From NCBI GenBank assembly GCA_039619475.1, contig CM077115.1, positions 416,090,557 to 416,154,556 of the forward strand: a stretch of DNA of 64,000 nt, given 5' to 3'. A program made the position numbers and the translations under genes. Every line of letters begins with the position of its first letter. Position 1 is the first letter of the stretch. Positions 22,685 to 34,938 of this stretch are shown here, piece after piece. The notes below the pieces were generated by a model. The model searched no databases. It was not told the origin of the DNA and saw nothing but the letters and a program-made list of their open reading frames with translations. Source of the stretch: Icerya purchasi. Taxonomy: Eukaryota > Arthropoda > Insecta > Hemiptera > Monophlebidae.

Positions 22685-23059
22685 ACGGTCGACGTATTTT
22701 GATAGAAATCTTTGAAACGCGCTTTTAATTATAACGGCTGTTGTGAATTTTCCAATCCAATATGGGACCTAAAAACTCGACCATGGTGGAAAAATAGCAG
22801 TTACTGTCTAGTAAAGCTTCGGAAGGCTGCTGGTCGATATATGGAACTTAATGCTTCTAAGGCATACGGCAACATGTGAACTTTTATTGAAAAAGTCGAT
22901 GTACGCCCGATAGTTTGAGAAGCTGGAATCCATGCACAATTATAGATATTGCATTGTGTTAACTTTATAATGTTCCAGGGTTAAATTAAACATTTTGTTT
23001 TTTTTTTTCGCGGGAAAAGGAATTAATAACAAAAAAGAAGTTACCAGTATCGGTCCAAG

Positions 23060-23170
23060 ATGAAATTTACTCGGCAGTTTATTGTAGCACTTTTTTTCTT
23101 ATTGTTAGTAGCTACTGGTGATGCAACCGAAAAGAAAGATTTGTCGCCTTCAATACATTTTTCCTTATAA
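23060..23170 (+). CDS. Small ORF with signal-peptide-like start (36 aa)
   Basis: The ORF reads MKFTRQFIVALFFLLLVATG, then DATEKKDLSPSIHF, and stops at TAA 23168-23170. The start has the charged n-region, about 12-residue hydrophobic core and small-residue cleavage zone of a secretory signal. It is far too short for a typical secreted protein, so a first exon or a pseudogene is more likely than a complete gene. Not recognised as any named family. Confidence 0.25.
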   Translation: MKFTRQFIVALFFLLLVATGDATEKKDLSPSIHFSL

Positions 23171-24059
23171 TAGGAAAGTATAAAAAATACATTGACCGAA
23201 AAAAAACAACTTTTTTTATGTTTTCTTCTTATTTTATTGTTAATTTCATGAAACTTAATTATTGAAAACCCCGCACTTCCCTAAACGTTGTTTGTTTATT
23301 TGTTTACTTTTTCTTTAAAGTATTCAATTAAATATGAACCAGGCATAAATTTAAAAACGATTTACTTACTTATAAAGTTCAACCTGAAAACCAACAGGAA
23401 TAGTTCGCAAAATGAATGGAATGATTTTCGTTTCGTTATTACTTCTTCTGAATATTTGCGAACTTTAACGAGTTTTATGGAGAGAATCCCTACTGGAAGA
23501 TGAAGAGTATCTGAGTCGAAAGCGACCCCAAAACTTAATACATACATAATTTACTATAAATACGCTCGCACCGGCTTTTTTTTTGTTCCTGTTTATCTTC
23601 GTTATCGCGCGTAATTAGTTGCGTTGACTATTAGGCACCTGGTTTAGGTTATTATTATTTGTTCCGTCGATTTTGAATAGTTCTTTAAAATTTTACAAAC
23701 TAAACTACCGTACGATATTCGATTAGAAAATGATCAAACATTAGTGGTTTCACTTATAACATGAAATTCGAAACAACTTTATTACGTACCCGGTAGTAAT
23801 AACAAAATATAGCAAAAATCTATGTAACATTACGCTCATTTGTTTGCTATGTATAACATCTTTCACAAATTATAATATTTTACTGGAAAAAAATCCCATC
23901 GCTAATTGTGCAGCGTCAGGACTTCGATCTGACTTTCGTGTAAAACTATGCGACATATATCAATTGCTCAGTCACATCCAGTCCAAAATTACGTTTGCTG
24001 TGTCGGAAAAGTTTAGAAGTAAAAAAAAAAATTAACAAACTGACTCCACACGAATAAAC
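23171..24059. other. No gene recognised
   Basis: AT-rich sequence with short overlapping ORFs on both strands at 23288-23547. None has a recognisable motif. Confidence 0.4.
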
Positions 24060-24468
24060 CCGGTCTTCCTGTCAATCCATGGTTCTCTTTGTTTCATTTA
24101 CTTCGCCGTTCTACTGTTGTCTCCATTATTAGTCTGTGTGCTTCTTAAGTTGTATTATCTTTCTCTCGTTTTCGTTTTTCGTTGGTTTCTTCTCCGTATT
24201 GTTCTTTCAAACAAAAAGCATGTTTGCGATTTGAGTGTTTATCTTTTTGTATTAAACGTTCTGCTTTCTATTTCAATTTGCTGCGAATTGATATTCCTAC
24301 TCCCCTATTGTGCCTCCTTATATCCTGTGTCTTTTCTTTCTCCACATATCGTTCCCATTGTTTGTTCCTTCCTACTAACAACATTTGATATCATATCAAA
24401 ATATAACTGATTCATTTCCCTTTCTAATCTGGGTGAACGTCCGAGCCCACTAAAAAAAAAAAAAAAAC
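24060..24468 (+). repeat. Pyrimidine-rich segment ending in poly(A)
   Basis: A C/T-rich stretch ends in GTCCGAGCCCACT followed by 15 A. The composition and the 'GAGCC(c/t)AC-poly(A)' end resemble the 3' untranslated ends of some insect LINEs. Similar segments lie at 24780-25018, 34530-34938 and 51450-51806. No coding block accompanies it, so the assignment is tentative. Confidence 0.3.
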
Positions 24469-24779
24469 TACAAATAAAAGTGAACGAATTCCCGTAATTT
24501 AGCGGAGTTGTTCCCCGTTACGCTGTTTTCACCAGAGAGCACACGGGCCAGAGACGAATTGTTGCGTACGATGGGAAATCCGCTGGTCGGCTTAGTAGTC
24601 AGACAGCGAAGAACTGCAAAGCGCTTAGAATCCAAAATTGCGTAAAGAAAGTAAGCGACTCTTCCTGATTTACGATGAAATTGCCGTGTTGGCGAAATTA
24701 CGGCAATCGATGTGAACTTAAAAGAATTAATTCGCACGTGGGAGAAAAAATACCTTAAAAATTAACATTTTGCAGATGT

Positions 24780-25018
24780 GGCCATGGTATGGGACAACTA
24801 ATTCCTTTTGTTCTCATCTTCTGTAGTGCCGTTCCTTCTCTTTTCAGGATGCATATGTTTGGCATTTATCGACGTTGATTGTCATTGTTTTTCCATCCTT
24901 GGTATAGCGTTCTTTGTCAGATTCCATTCCTTGTAACTCCTGATTACTTCTATTTACACATGTTAATGAGTAATCGTCCCCGTTGCTGACAAGCCCAACA
25001 AATTTAAAAAAAAAAAAC
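24780..25018 (+). repeat. Pyrimidine-rich segment ending in poly(A), second copy
   Basis: C/T-rich sequence ends GTCCCCGTTGCTGACAAGCC followed shortly by an A run at about 25006-25017. It shares the overall plan of 24060-24468 and is possibly the same LINE 3'-end family. Sequence identity between the copies is low outside the end motif. Confidence 0.3.
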
Positions 25019-28000
25019 AGATAATAATTTTTTTAGTAGTACTTATGGCTCATGAATTTTGAATTTTACTTTTTGTAGCGTGAGAATAAGCCATAATAAA
25101 AACAAGGACTATTTGTAATTGAAATCGATTGTTCTAGGAAGTGGAGAATATTTTTTTTTTCTTTTTTTGTTTATGGGCTCCGACAACATAACCGATTGAC
25201 TTGCAGACTATTCAAACTTGTATTTAGGGTTTAATCAACAGTAAATTCAACAACTCGTTTATTTACTATGTTAAATAGAAAATTGAAATTTCGCGATGAA
25301 ATAAATTTTTATTCCCGACATTTACATGTGACCTTATATATCACGGAACTTTTGATTACAAAATTAAAAAATAATCTAATTGCAACTGATTATTCGTATT
25401 TTTAAATGTTTCGTGAATATCTGTAAACTCGGAATAAATCCGAACAAATAATAATGAAAAATAATGCAAATCCACTTTGTTTACCAAAATGCGCAGTGTA
25501 TTCTTAAATTCAAAAAAAAATAAAATATATATTATTAAATATTATTTCTCCTTTAAACGGACAGTGTTCGGAAAAGTGGTAAGGAGAAAGAAGTTCACAA
25601 CCAAAACAATTTCTTCGGTCTGCTGTTCTACTGCTTTAAAAGAATATCAAGGTATGGAATATACAGCTAAAACATTATACGGTGTTTCTTCTAATGCGTA
25701 TTTTCATTGCTTTTGGCTTTTTGCTTCCCGCATAATCGACTTATTTTTTTTTAGACTATTATACGCTTGCTCTATAAAATGCTCTGTAAATCTGTGCCAT
25801 ACAAACGTGCGCGAACAAAGCTCTAGTCACGACGGAACCGTGTGCTCGATTACTATTCTCATTAATGCCGAATGATTCTAAGATTATTGAACATTACATT
25901 TCGTTCCGTAATATCGTAATAATTGCCGGTAGCGCTGAATTTACTCGATCGGTTTTTATATTTCAATTCAAAAAAAAAAAAAAAGCCTTTTTTGGTTAGT
26001 CTTGTAACCTCCCGTTCTTTCTTAATTTTGAATTATATACGATCAGACACAGAGACGAATGCGTACTAATCAATAAAGTGAGCTTGATATAAAACTTTTG
26101 TAAATAATCAGAGCTCGTCTATTCATATTAGGCTTTTTCGTGTTATGTTAATGTTGCACTACTAATGGCAAACCTTTTAAAAGCCTCTGTCCAACGTAAA
26201 TTTTTCATGGCGAGCTGATATTTTGAGATATCGAAAAGTCAAGAGGCTTAGCTGACGGCTACAAATTGCGCGGCTTTAGACTGCTCTAGAATATTATGTG
26301 TACTGTTGGGCTGGGGACTTTAATGTTGAAGAGAGTTTAATGCGTTTATTGCCGACAGTGTAAAGGTCGCAGGTAGAGTGAAAATTTCTGCTTTAAAGGC
26401 CATATTTTTAATGAACGTATATTGTAAACATCGCGTTTTGTTTTTTTTAAAAAAAAAAAAGCATGCCGGTTCTGTAACTAAGGGCGAATAAGTATTTTGA
26501 TTTTTCGTTGTCGGCGCATCCTTTCATCATTCCTCTAGTGTCAACCTTCAGATTAAGGAATCGTGTTAAAATGACGTTTTGACTTTGTATGTCACATTAT
26601 TGGTTTTATAAAAACGTTCTCCGAAACGTAAAAAGTCACGTGCTCTCTGACGTAGCGGAATGCTAAAAAAATTCGACTCGATTATTTTTTTTTTTCGTTT
26701 TACGCGTCAGTTTTTACTTTTTAAATGTAGGTATACCCTTGATGGTGTTTTTTTTTTGTTTTCTCAACCGAGCGCCTTTGTCGCCAGAAATAATTAGCGA
26801 AAGAGGAACGACGAATCGGTTTGGATTTCAGTCCGATCAGATTTTTTTAATGCGAATTAATCGATACAGATGATTTTGCGGAAAAGGAATAGAATTCTGA
26901 CTTGAAAGGCTTAATCGAAAAATAAAAACAAAAGAAAATGTTAAAAATTATTTTAAATGTTGTGTCAGATGTTATCGCAGTACCAGCAACCGCACGGGGT
27001 CGGTAAAATGTATGGCAAATTTTTTAATATGTGTAAAATAATGCAAACCAACACTTGTTGTAATAACATTTTAATGCTTTTTCAACTGCTAGCAGGATGC
27101 GGATTATTGTTCGTGTTTAGTTTTTTAAGTCACGTATACAGAACTGATTAAATAAATTGATCTGCTGCCGACGACATTGTATACGTCTCCGTCATTGTCT
27201 AAAACACGAAATGACGCAAAAAACGCATAACTGTCTGTTTGTGTGATTTTGTCTCGATGTTACTTCGCGCGATAGCCGTTAGATAATGCACGTTCGACTT
27301 TTCCGAATTTAGAATCGGAAACGTGGTTTTTTTCTCGTTCATCTTGCTTTGATTTTAAAAAGAACGCGCGGGGAAACCTTTTTTTAAGGGAAGGTAAGTT
27401 TGCCCGCAAAAATGTAGCCTATTATTCAGGAGCAACTACAACTTAATCAGAGACGGTAAGCAAATCAACGAACACTTTTAGAAAATTATTATCCGTTGAT
27501 CCATTATACCAACTGTGTACGCTATTGAATATGCTGCAATTAATATAAATGTACAAAAAGCAGTTCATAAACACGTTATAAATAAAATTTTTATTTATAA
27601 TTAATTGTGTTTGTGAATTGTTTGGTGCAATTTTTAATTATTGTAACTTGTTAATCATCGTTTGATCGAGAAACCGTAAGAAATATCTAACTATAAGCGC
27701 AATAACGAATTATAAAACATACATAAGTATTTAGAAAAACACGAAACTGAACATTGAAAACTACGCAGTTGAAATAATAAAAAACATTTCGCTATTTATG
27801 AAATAATTCGAATTAAAAATCGACCAAAAATGACTCTAATAATAGTTGCATAGTGTCGCGACGAATTAAAAGAAAATAGAATGATGGTAGTGCGGGGCAG
27901 ATCCATTTTAAATAAGTTTATTGACTTTATAAGGTTCGGTACTTTTTTGATTTCTCTGTCGATGTAGACTTCGTGTAGCAGCAATAGAAAAAAAAAAACA

Positions 28001-28245
28001 AGGAAAAGATAAACACGACAACTCTTCCACCTACATTCTATAATCAACAGAAAATCTTAATCAGCTTAAATCTGTTATCTACAAGCGCGGGGATCTTAAT
28101 GACAGAAGTTCACCCTTAGGTTTCAATCATCTGTCTGGTAGTCGCGTAAAAATAATATTTAAAAAATGCATGCGTAAAAGTGTGCAGAATCATCGCGAGA
28201 GGCATGTTATTAAGTGACTTGTGCGTTAGAGCTTAAACTTGATTT
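25019..28245. other. No gene recognised
   Basis: About 3.2 kb of AT-rich sequence with scattered GC-richer patches. The 132-codon + ORF at 25477-25875 and the 64-codon + ORF at 26957-27151 show no domain. Long A or T runs occur near 25972, 26448 and 26686. Confidence 0.45.
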
Positions 28246-28536
28246 GTGAATATGAAACAATTAAAGATACCGGGCGCTTTGAAATTCTATTCGAAATTAG
28301 CCGATGATGATATACATGCCCGCCTTCACTCAGCAGATAGCAGACGAATCCCCGTCGCTATAAGATTTTGCTTGCAACCCCCAGCACGGCGAAAACCTCT
28401 GCAAGAGACCGCGAATGATAACCTTAGTGTGGCCGGTTGCTATACGCGGTTCCCTCTGGCACGCAGAATTTTTCTTGTTCTTTCTCTCAACGAGCTCGTC
28501 AAGCTAAGGCGCTCGCAGAAGACATTATCAGATTAG
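28246..28536 (+). CDS. Unassigned 96-codon ORF
   Basis: The frame reads MNMKQLKIPGALKFYSKLAD at its start and has a basic, Arg-rich middle (RRIPVAIRFCLQPPARRKPL). GC content is above the local average. There is no known motif, signal peptide or membrane segment. It might be part of a 5' exon or a chance ORF. Nothing in the flanks supports either view. Confidence 0.15.
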   Translation: MNMKQLKIPGALKFYSKLADDDIHARLHSADSRRIPVAIRFCLQPPARRKPLQETANDNLSVAGCYTRFPLARRIFLVLSLNELVKLRRSQKTLSD

Positions 28537-28539
28537 TCG

Positions 28540-31482
28540 AAGGAAGTAGTATATAGGAAGAATGATGGACGAGGAAAAGAGAAAGATAACACAGTAGGAA
28601 AAAGGCAAGTTTTTTAGCGAATGTCAAAACACGTTCATTAGAAAAAGAGTCGAAGGCGGTATGAGTCTAATTAGTCTTTAGAAGATCTCGTGTCGTCCGT
28701 TAATAATAATGGGCGTGTGTGTACCATCGTGCTTTTTATTATTAGAACCGTTCTTCACAAGTAATACGACGATACTGAAAAGTACGATCTAAATGAACGA
28801 GTGCGCTATCACATCGCCAGTAAGTCATGGTGGTGACGTCTGTATATTTTATAAGGTAGTAGTGTGTGTTTAATTTTTGCGTTTGATCGTTTTCAGTTCA
28901 TTTGCAATTTTCAGAAAACGGACATTCTGGCACGCGGGGTCCATTAGCATACGGTGGTTGGTAAAAATTCTAACGAATAACCACTTTGTTTATGAGAGAA
29001 GTTACAACGCGTGATAATGACAGTTGGGAGCGGTAAACCAAGTTGGTATTTCACGCATTCTAGTCTGTAGCCGGAATGTTCAAATTGCAGTCATTTTTTT
29101 TTTTTTCATTTTTTCCTTTTTTTTTTTATTCTAGACAATAGAGCCATTACTTTGTTTCCGATGTGTTTGTAAAATCTCCGCCTCTCAATAGAATTAATAA
29201 CAGTGCGTTTTTTTTTTATTTTTTTGTTTTTTTGTTGTTTTTCTTTAGCAGTGTTGTAATTAGAACAGTGCTAGCACTATCGATATAAATGTTTATGTTA
29301 TTAAGTGGCAGTTTTACCGTGTTGTTTTCTGGCGATTTATTTCCCGCTATAAATATTACGAAACTGATCTTTTACCGTAACTTTACGAATGTGTGCGCAC
29401 GATTTTGTACTTGCTGTACTCAAACGTTGCTGACTTGAAACGATCTAGTCACCGGTTTATGTGTCATATTTTTGCTCTTTAGAACCTTCATCAACGTAAT
29501 GAAAGTTACACAATAATCAAGTGATTATAAAAAATATATACATACGAGTATATGTAACGAGTAAAGTGATTATTTTGAATTCAACAGTGCTGCAAATTAT
29601 TACACGGTGGTACTAGCGCGGTGGTCTGTATGGTTTTCCTCGCTTACTATCGAACAGGAGGTTCGCCTAAATCACCTATGTCTCATCAGCCTCAAATCGA
29701 ATTGGATCCTAGGGAGAGTGAGAGAGAGAGAGAGAGCGAGAAGTGATCTAGGAATATGCAAAGGCTGCTGCTTCCAAAAGAATAAAACTGGAAATAGGTT
29801 TTAAAACTAAAATTAGACTTAGTTCACTGTGAGAAGTTCTACAAAACCCAGCTGTACCCGGTCAAACGGTTCACACTTTAGCAGTATAGGTATAGTGTGT
29901 CTTCGTAAGTGTATGGGGTTGCTTATTCAAAACTAAAAGTAGTCAAGGTAAACTTTTTTTTTTCTTTTCTTTTTTTACACATACGTGAAAAATTATAAGC
30001 GCACTGGGGAGTAGCTCTTTACATCAATAAAACGTTCAATTTCTTAAAATCGATAATTAAATTCGGGTAAAAAGGAAATATTAAATGGTAAGTAAGTTTT
30101 TTATTAATGGGTAATATTAGGGACTTACGAAAAGCAGGCTATTTTGAAATTATGCAAAGTGCATATAGCCTTTGCGTAGGTGTTAAATTTAGATCGTTCT
30201 GCAGGAGAAAGAAGTTACAAGACGCGGACGAAAGCCGAGAAAATGATGCAGGAAGGAGACTATGATTAAAGCGAAAGCGACAAATAGCCGAGATTGTGGA
30301 GCGTTTAAGAGAGGGCAAGTATGCAGAAAACCATGAGCGTGGAGGAAGAGATGGTTAAGTATCCTCCAGGTTAAATATAGTCAGAATTAGAAAATATGGA
30401 ATAAGAATTGGGCCATAGTCTGAAATGAGTTATTTAAGGAAAGAAGAGCGATATTGTGAACTGACAATATGCCGAAAAATCTGCCAACGCAAACGAAAGA
30501 ACGTGCTAATGAACACACTATATCCCGTTGCAATGTCTAAATGACCAGGAATTCACTGAAGATCGATTGCGACTGAGCGAAAAAGAAAAAAACTGGGGAT
30601 GAAAGGGCGCATGAAAAGTACTACGTAATGCGAAAAAGAAGAAAAGGGGTTGTGATATTTGCAGAATACTTTTAGAATATCGGAGATTATAAGCATTTCG
30701 AAGAGTAAAACGCGTAAGATAGCAGTAGAGTTCCACGTTGAAAAGTGGGCAAAAGAAGGGTAGTCGAAAAGATTCAGAATAATTCAAAGTAGAAGAGAGG
30801 CAGAGCAGACTCTTTTTCGCCTTTTGGACTCGCCACTAAACATAGTGGTATCAAAATGGAATAGAATAAAACATAAAAATAAAAAAGTGCAATGTACTTA
30901 AATATTAAGTTGTGGATTTCTGTTGGATAACTCTGTATATTTATTATGTTCCTATACATTAATAGTTTCCCGCAAAGTATACCATTTTTTCATTTTTAAT
31001 TATTTTACTTTTTTTCAATCTTTATCTATTCTATTATTAACACAGTGTTTTCTATGATTAAGTGTTTGACGAATTTCGATTTTTCTGTGTATCTATGCGC
31101 GTAAGGATGCTTCTGGTATCTTTATTGTAAATGATCTTTTTGTTTTCTCTACGTGTATTTTTGGCAAATGTTACACAATTTGTAAGATTTGCTGTTTGTA
31201 ATTATCACGTTTCTGATATTAATTAGTTTTGTTCATCTATAGCATATTTTAACATTGTATCTATTGAACAATTTCGTTATTTTATCATACTGGTGGATGC
31301 ATAAATTTTAACGAAAACATTATTTCCTTTTTAATTAAATTTATTTTGGTTTTTATATTTCATCTTTCTCTCATATTTCTCATCATACTTATAAAATTTC
31401 ATTATAATTATCTTTTGTGTTTTTTAATACATTTATTTCATTAATTTTTATCTTCTTCGGTTAATACAGTATTTTGTGTATT

Positions 31483-31486
<4 letters not shown>
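28540..31486. other. No gene confidently recognised
   Basis: AT-rich sequence with T runs at 29093-29107 and 29119-29130 and a (GA)n tract at 29711-29737. A purine-rich patch at 30180-30520 reads like a decayed LINE C-terminus (RKYGIRIGP, then LRKEERYCEL), but too weakly to annotate as one. Confidence 0.35.
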
Positions 31487-31488
<2 letters not shown>

Positions 31489-31536
<48 letters not shown>

Positions 31537-31538
31537 GA
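31489..31538. repeat. (AT)n microsatellite running into (ATGT)n
   Basis: About 18 AT units (31489-31524) are followed by GTATGTATGTATG. Confidence 0.95.
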
Positions 31539-31539
31539 T

Positions 31540-32585
31540 AATAATGGAAGTTTTTGAGCGCCAGAAATGATATACACACTAATACCTGATTCGAACGATT
31601 AAGAGACTGACGGAAAAACTGACGGAAAAACTGTGTGAAAACGATAGAAATAAATTTTCTAGTCAACTTTATAGAGTATAATTTCAATGTGTATACTTAA
31701 TGTTTACGATTTTATTTTATTTCTGTGATTATAAGTAATACACCGTAATCTTTAATGTGCATTGCGAAGTATCGAATATTAGTTGTACGTGAGGTAGAAT
31801 GGCAAGGCTGCTGAGAGAGGCAATTAAAAAAATATGATAACGCACTCTCCGGTATTAATAAGCTTCTACGTTTCACGATTCTTTGAATTTTCTCTCCACA
31901 CCCTTAGTACACCTATGTAATGACGGTTGCCTCTGCTTAAATGTGACTGTCACGATGCTAATCGGGGAAGTAGGGGAAAAGCATCTTGTCAAAGTTGGCC
32001 CGTGTACCGATGAAAGTTCTGTTAAAAACTTGGAAAAAATTTGACATCTCGAAATCACTCTTACCATTTCGGAGAAACGTGTTAATCGACTGAGGTCGTT
32101 CCCTTAAGAAAAACTAATAATAATAAATTTTCGTGAAATCTGGACTTAGAACAGGGAGGGGAATCGTAGGGCATGTAAAAAAGAAAACCTGAATCGAAGA
32201 ACATGAATTCGGTATTATTAAGTGGGCGAAAATGGAGATGTACCACCTTCGGGATATAGAAAGAATGGAAATTAAATCATTGCGAAATAGAGATGGATTA
32301 TTAAACTAGCGAAGAAAAGTTCCAAAAAGAGAGAAAAAAAAACAACAAACCAAGGCCAATAGTATGCGAGATGTAGCGAAAGAAACGCTGTGTGGGATGG
32401 GGCTGATAATTAATATGATCGGATAGATTTATAAAGAAACCCTTCTACCATAAATGGTACCTAATAAACAAAATTATCAGATTGTACCGTATAATAGAGA
32501 TAACCGACTGTAAACGTATGTAAATGTAAATTGCGACTAATGAGTGTTCGTTTGATCGCAAATTAAAATGTTCTAATTGCTGTTC

Positions 32586-32616
<31 letters not shown>

Positions 32617-33636
32617 ATGTCGAATGCGATTTTAACTTGCGATATACTCTTAATTAAATGTCCGTTTAAAGCGGAAGATAAATTTCTCATACGTATTTGT
32701 CTCGTTGTGTATTTAGCGTAAGAAATTATTCGCGTTTAAACGGTGAAGTGCTGCGAGCCATACTCCGCTGTCGGTCGTTAAACGATTCGGACTTTGAACG
32801 GTTCTGAATTTGAACTGCAACGCCTATTGTAACTTCTACTGAGTCATCGAAATGGCCCAGGTAAAAAGTTACATACGGTATCCAGATTTATACTCGTAAG
32901 AGAAAAAAAAGTACATTTTTCGTCGAATAAAATAATGTTGAAGAATAAAGCAAGTTCAGAACTCCATTTTTTTCCTTTCGCTAATTAATAGTTACTAGAA
33001 AACACGTTAATACGAGACATTGGACTGTTTGTGCGGATTCTAAATTTGAACTTCATATTTCACACCGTAATGATATTAAATTATTTAGCATAGTTTCTCT
33101 ATCAAGTATTACGCATTTTTCGAGTGTTGGAATTTTTTTAACACGAAATTCAGTTAGTATCGAAAATATGTCCCCCGCTGATACGCGTGCGTGTTGAATG
33201 TAAATTAAAAATTGATAATTAAACGACGAATTCGCATCAGAATTAATTTTCTTTCGCGTCGATTTTAACCGAAATATGTGATAAGAGCAAAAGGAGGAGA
33301 GCTAGGAAAGAAATGTATGCTGGTTGTTTTTCTCGGAATTCTCGTGACAGTTTAAAAGTACACTGGTATAGAAATACTGTTCGTGCATAGAGTCCTTTTG
33401 GGACATTGAACCAACCGCCGAAGGGATGTGATAATGAGAAAAAGTAGAATGCAAAGTGGTGCGAAGAATCTCGTGAATGTTGCAAAAAAACAACAAAAAA
33501 AAAAACGATACGGCAATATGAAATAATACAGAAGTTTCTTTTGATATCTGGCCGTTATTAAATGTAACTGTTTACGATTTCCTTGCATACATAAAAAACG
33601 TAATTTTTATGCAAAAGGTATTCGACAGTGAACGAG
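31540..33636. other. No gene recognised
   Basis: AT-rich, with a 23-bp A run at 32595-32617 and a purine-rich patch at 32150-32400 that resembles decayed coding sequence of unknown type. Overlapping minus-strand ORFs at 33243-33588 have no motif. Confidence 0.4.
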
Positions 33637-34070
33637 CATTTTTATCGGAAACGTCGTTTACTGTGGCATAAATTTTTACTTTTGTTGTTACACACAAATG
33701 ATTGTAGTAATTGTGTAAAAGTAAAGAGAGAAATGGACGTTATAACATTTTTTTTTTTCTTTCAAAAAATATTTAAAATTTTTGAAAGTTTTCCTATCAG
33801 CCTAAAAGTCGTAACTGATTGTTCCAGCTGTTTTATACAGATACAAGTTTGCAATCCGTTTATTCGAAAATAATTTCGATGGTAATCTGTATTTTTCTTC
33901 GTCAACTTAATTTTCGGACCATTTTAATTACTTTGTGTTTTTATTTTTATTTTTTTAAAACCTTAAGAAGGGCAAAAATAGATAGTACTATATTATACTG
34001 AGCTTTGAATAAAACACGATGTTTCCCTAAATTCTATACCTCAATATTAAATAAAAAAAAAAAAAAAAAG
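33637..34070 (+). repeat. Dispersed repeat, copy 1, with poly(A) end
   Basis: Sequence from CATTTTTATCGGAAACGTCG to TCTATACCTCAATAT (33637-34047) recurs in the same orientation at 52744-53135. Shared landmarks are ATGGACGTTATA, GTAACTGATTGTT(c/t)CAGC, ATCTGTATTTTTCTTCGTCA, CTTAAGAAGGGCAAAA and GCTTTGAATAAAACA. This copy is followed by about 17 A (34053-34069), suggesting an RNA-mediated origin such as a SINE or the 3' end of a LINE. No protein block is recognisable. Confidence 0.75.
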
Positions 34071-34529
34071 TCACTTCCAAAATTATTCAGATATACACAA
34101 GATGAAACAATCGTATTATTTTAAATTGAAATTACGTTTACGTTACATTTTAAGTTTACATTATACCGCCGACAATGTAGTATCCTATTTTCAATTTTTC
34201 AGAAAGTGTTTGTATTGCAGCTGTAAGTAATAACTCGGATCAAGCGTATTTTTAAAATTCACACAATAGTAGTGCTATGTCTCATGTTAAAGCTAATACT
34301 TTATAAAACTCATACTCTTTTCAAATCACTTTCATATTGTAACATAGAAAAAAAAAAAAAAAAAAAACAATTTAAAAAAAATGCCAATTCTTTTACTAAA
34401 TCTGAACAATCAGATCATAAACAGAATACCGATGGAAACCTGATAATAATATTTTTTCTCGCACGTTTCACCCTCTCCGAAGTAACTAGAAAACACCGTT
34501 ATATGTAACGTTTTTCTGTATTTTACATT
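34071..34529. other. No gene recognised
   Basis: AT-rich sequence containing a 19-bp A run near 34349-34367. The 78-codon + ORF at 34272-34508 is built on that run and is not credible. Confidence 0.4.
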
Positions 34530-34938
34530 TTTATAGTAATTTTAGGATTTTGTTTCCTTCTATTTGCCGTTTGTCGTCTTCGTTTCGGTCATACCTTTCT
34601 CTCTTCGTCGCTTTTTCGTTTTTCCCTCATCTCTTTTCCACAGTGTCCTCTTCATCCAGAAGATTCCTTTCTTTTTGTGTGTGATGTCAATATCATCTTC
34701 TTCAAATGTTCCTCACTATTCTCAGATTTTGGATCTTGGTCTTCCTACTCCATACAATGACTGTTATTTTCTTTCTTTTCCTTCTTTGTCAGTTGTTCCT
34801 ATTCTAGTTTCCTTCAAATCATTCAATCTTACAACAGATTAAAAACTAATATGTTATGCTCCTTTCGAGCTATTACTTAGATTTCTTGGTTGATTGGGCT
34901 GTTGCTCTTCGTTAGCATACCCATAAAAAAAAAAAAAA
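34530..34938 (+). repeat. Pyrimidine-rich segment ending in poly(A), third copy
   Basis: C/T-rich sequence with many CTTCTT and TTTCC words runs to GCATACCCAT followed by 15 A. The plan matches 24060-24468. A role as the 3' end of a LINE family is an inference from composition. Confidence 0.3.

Noticed and set aside
30180..30520. Possible LINE C-terminus on the + strand
   Set aside because: Fragments such as RKYGIRIGP and LRKEERYCEL hint at one, but the CxxC...H...C block is not found and the frames are too broken.
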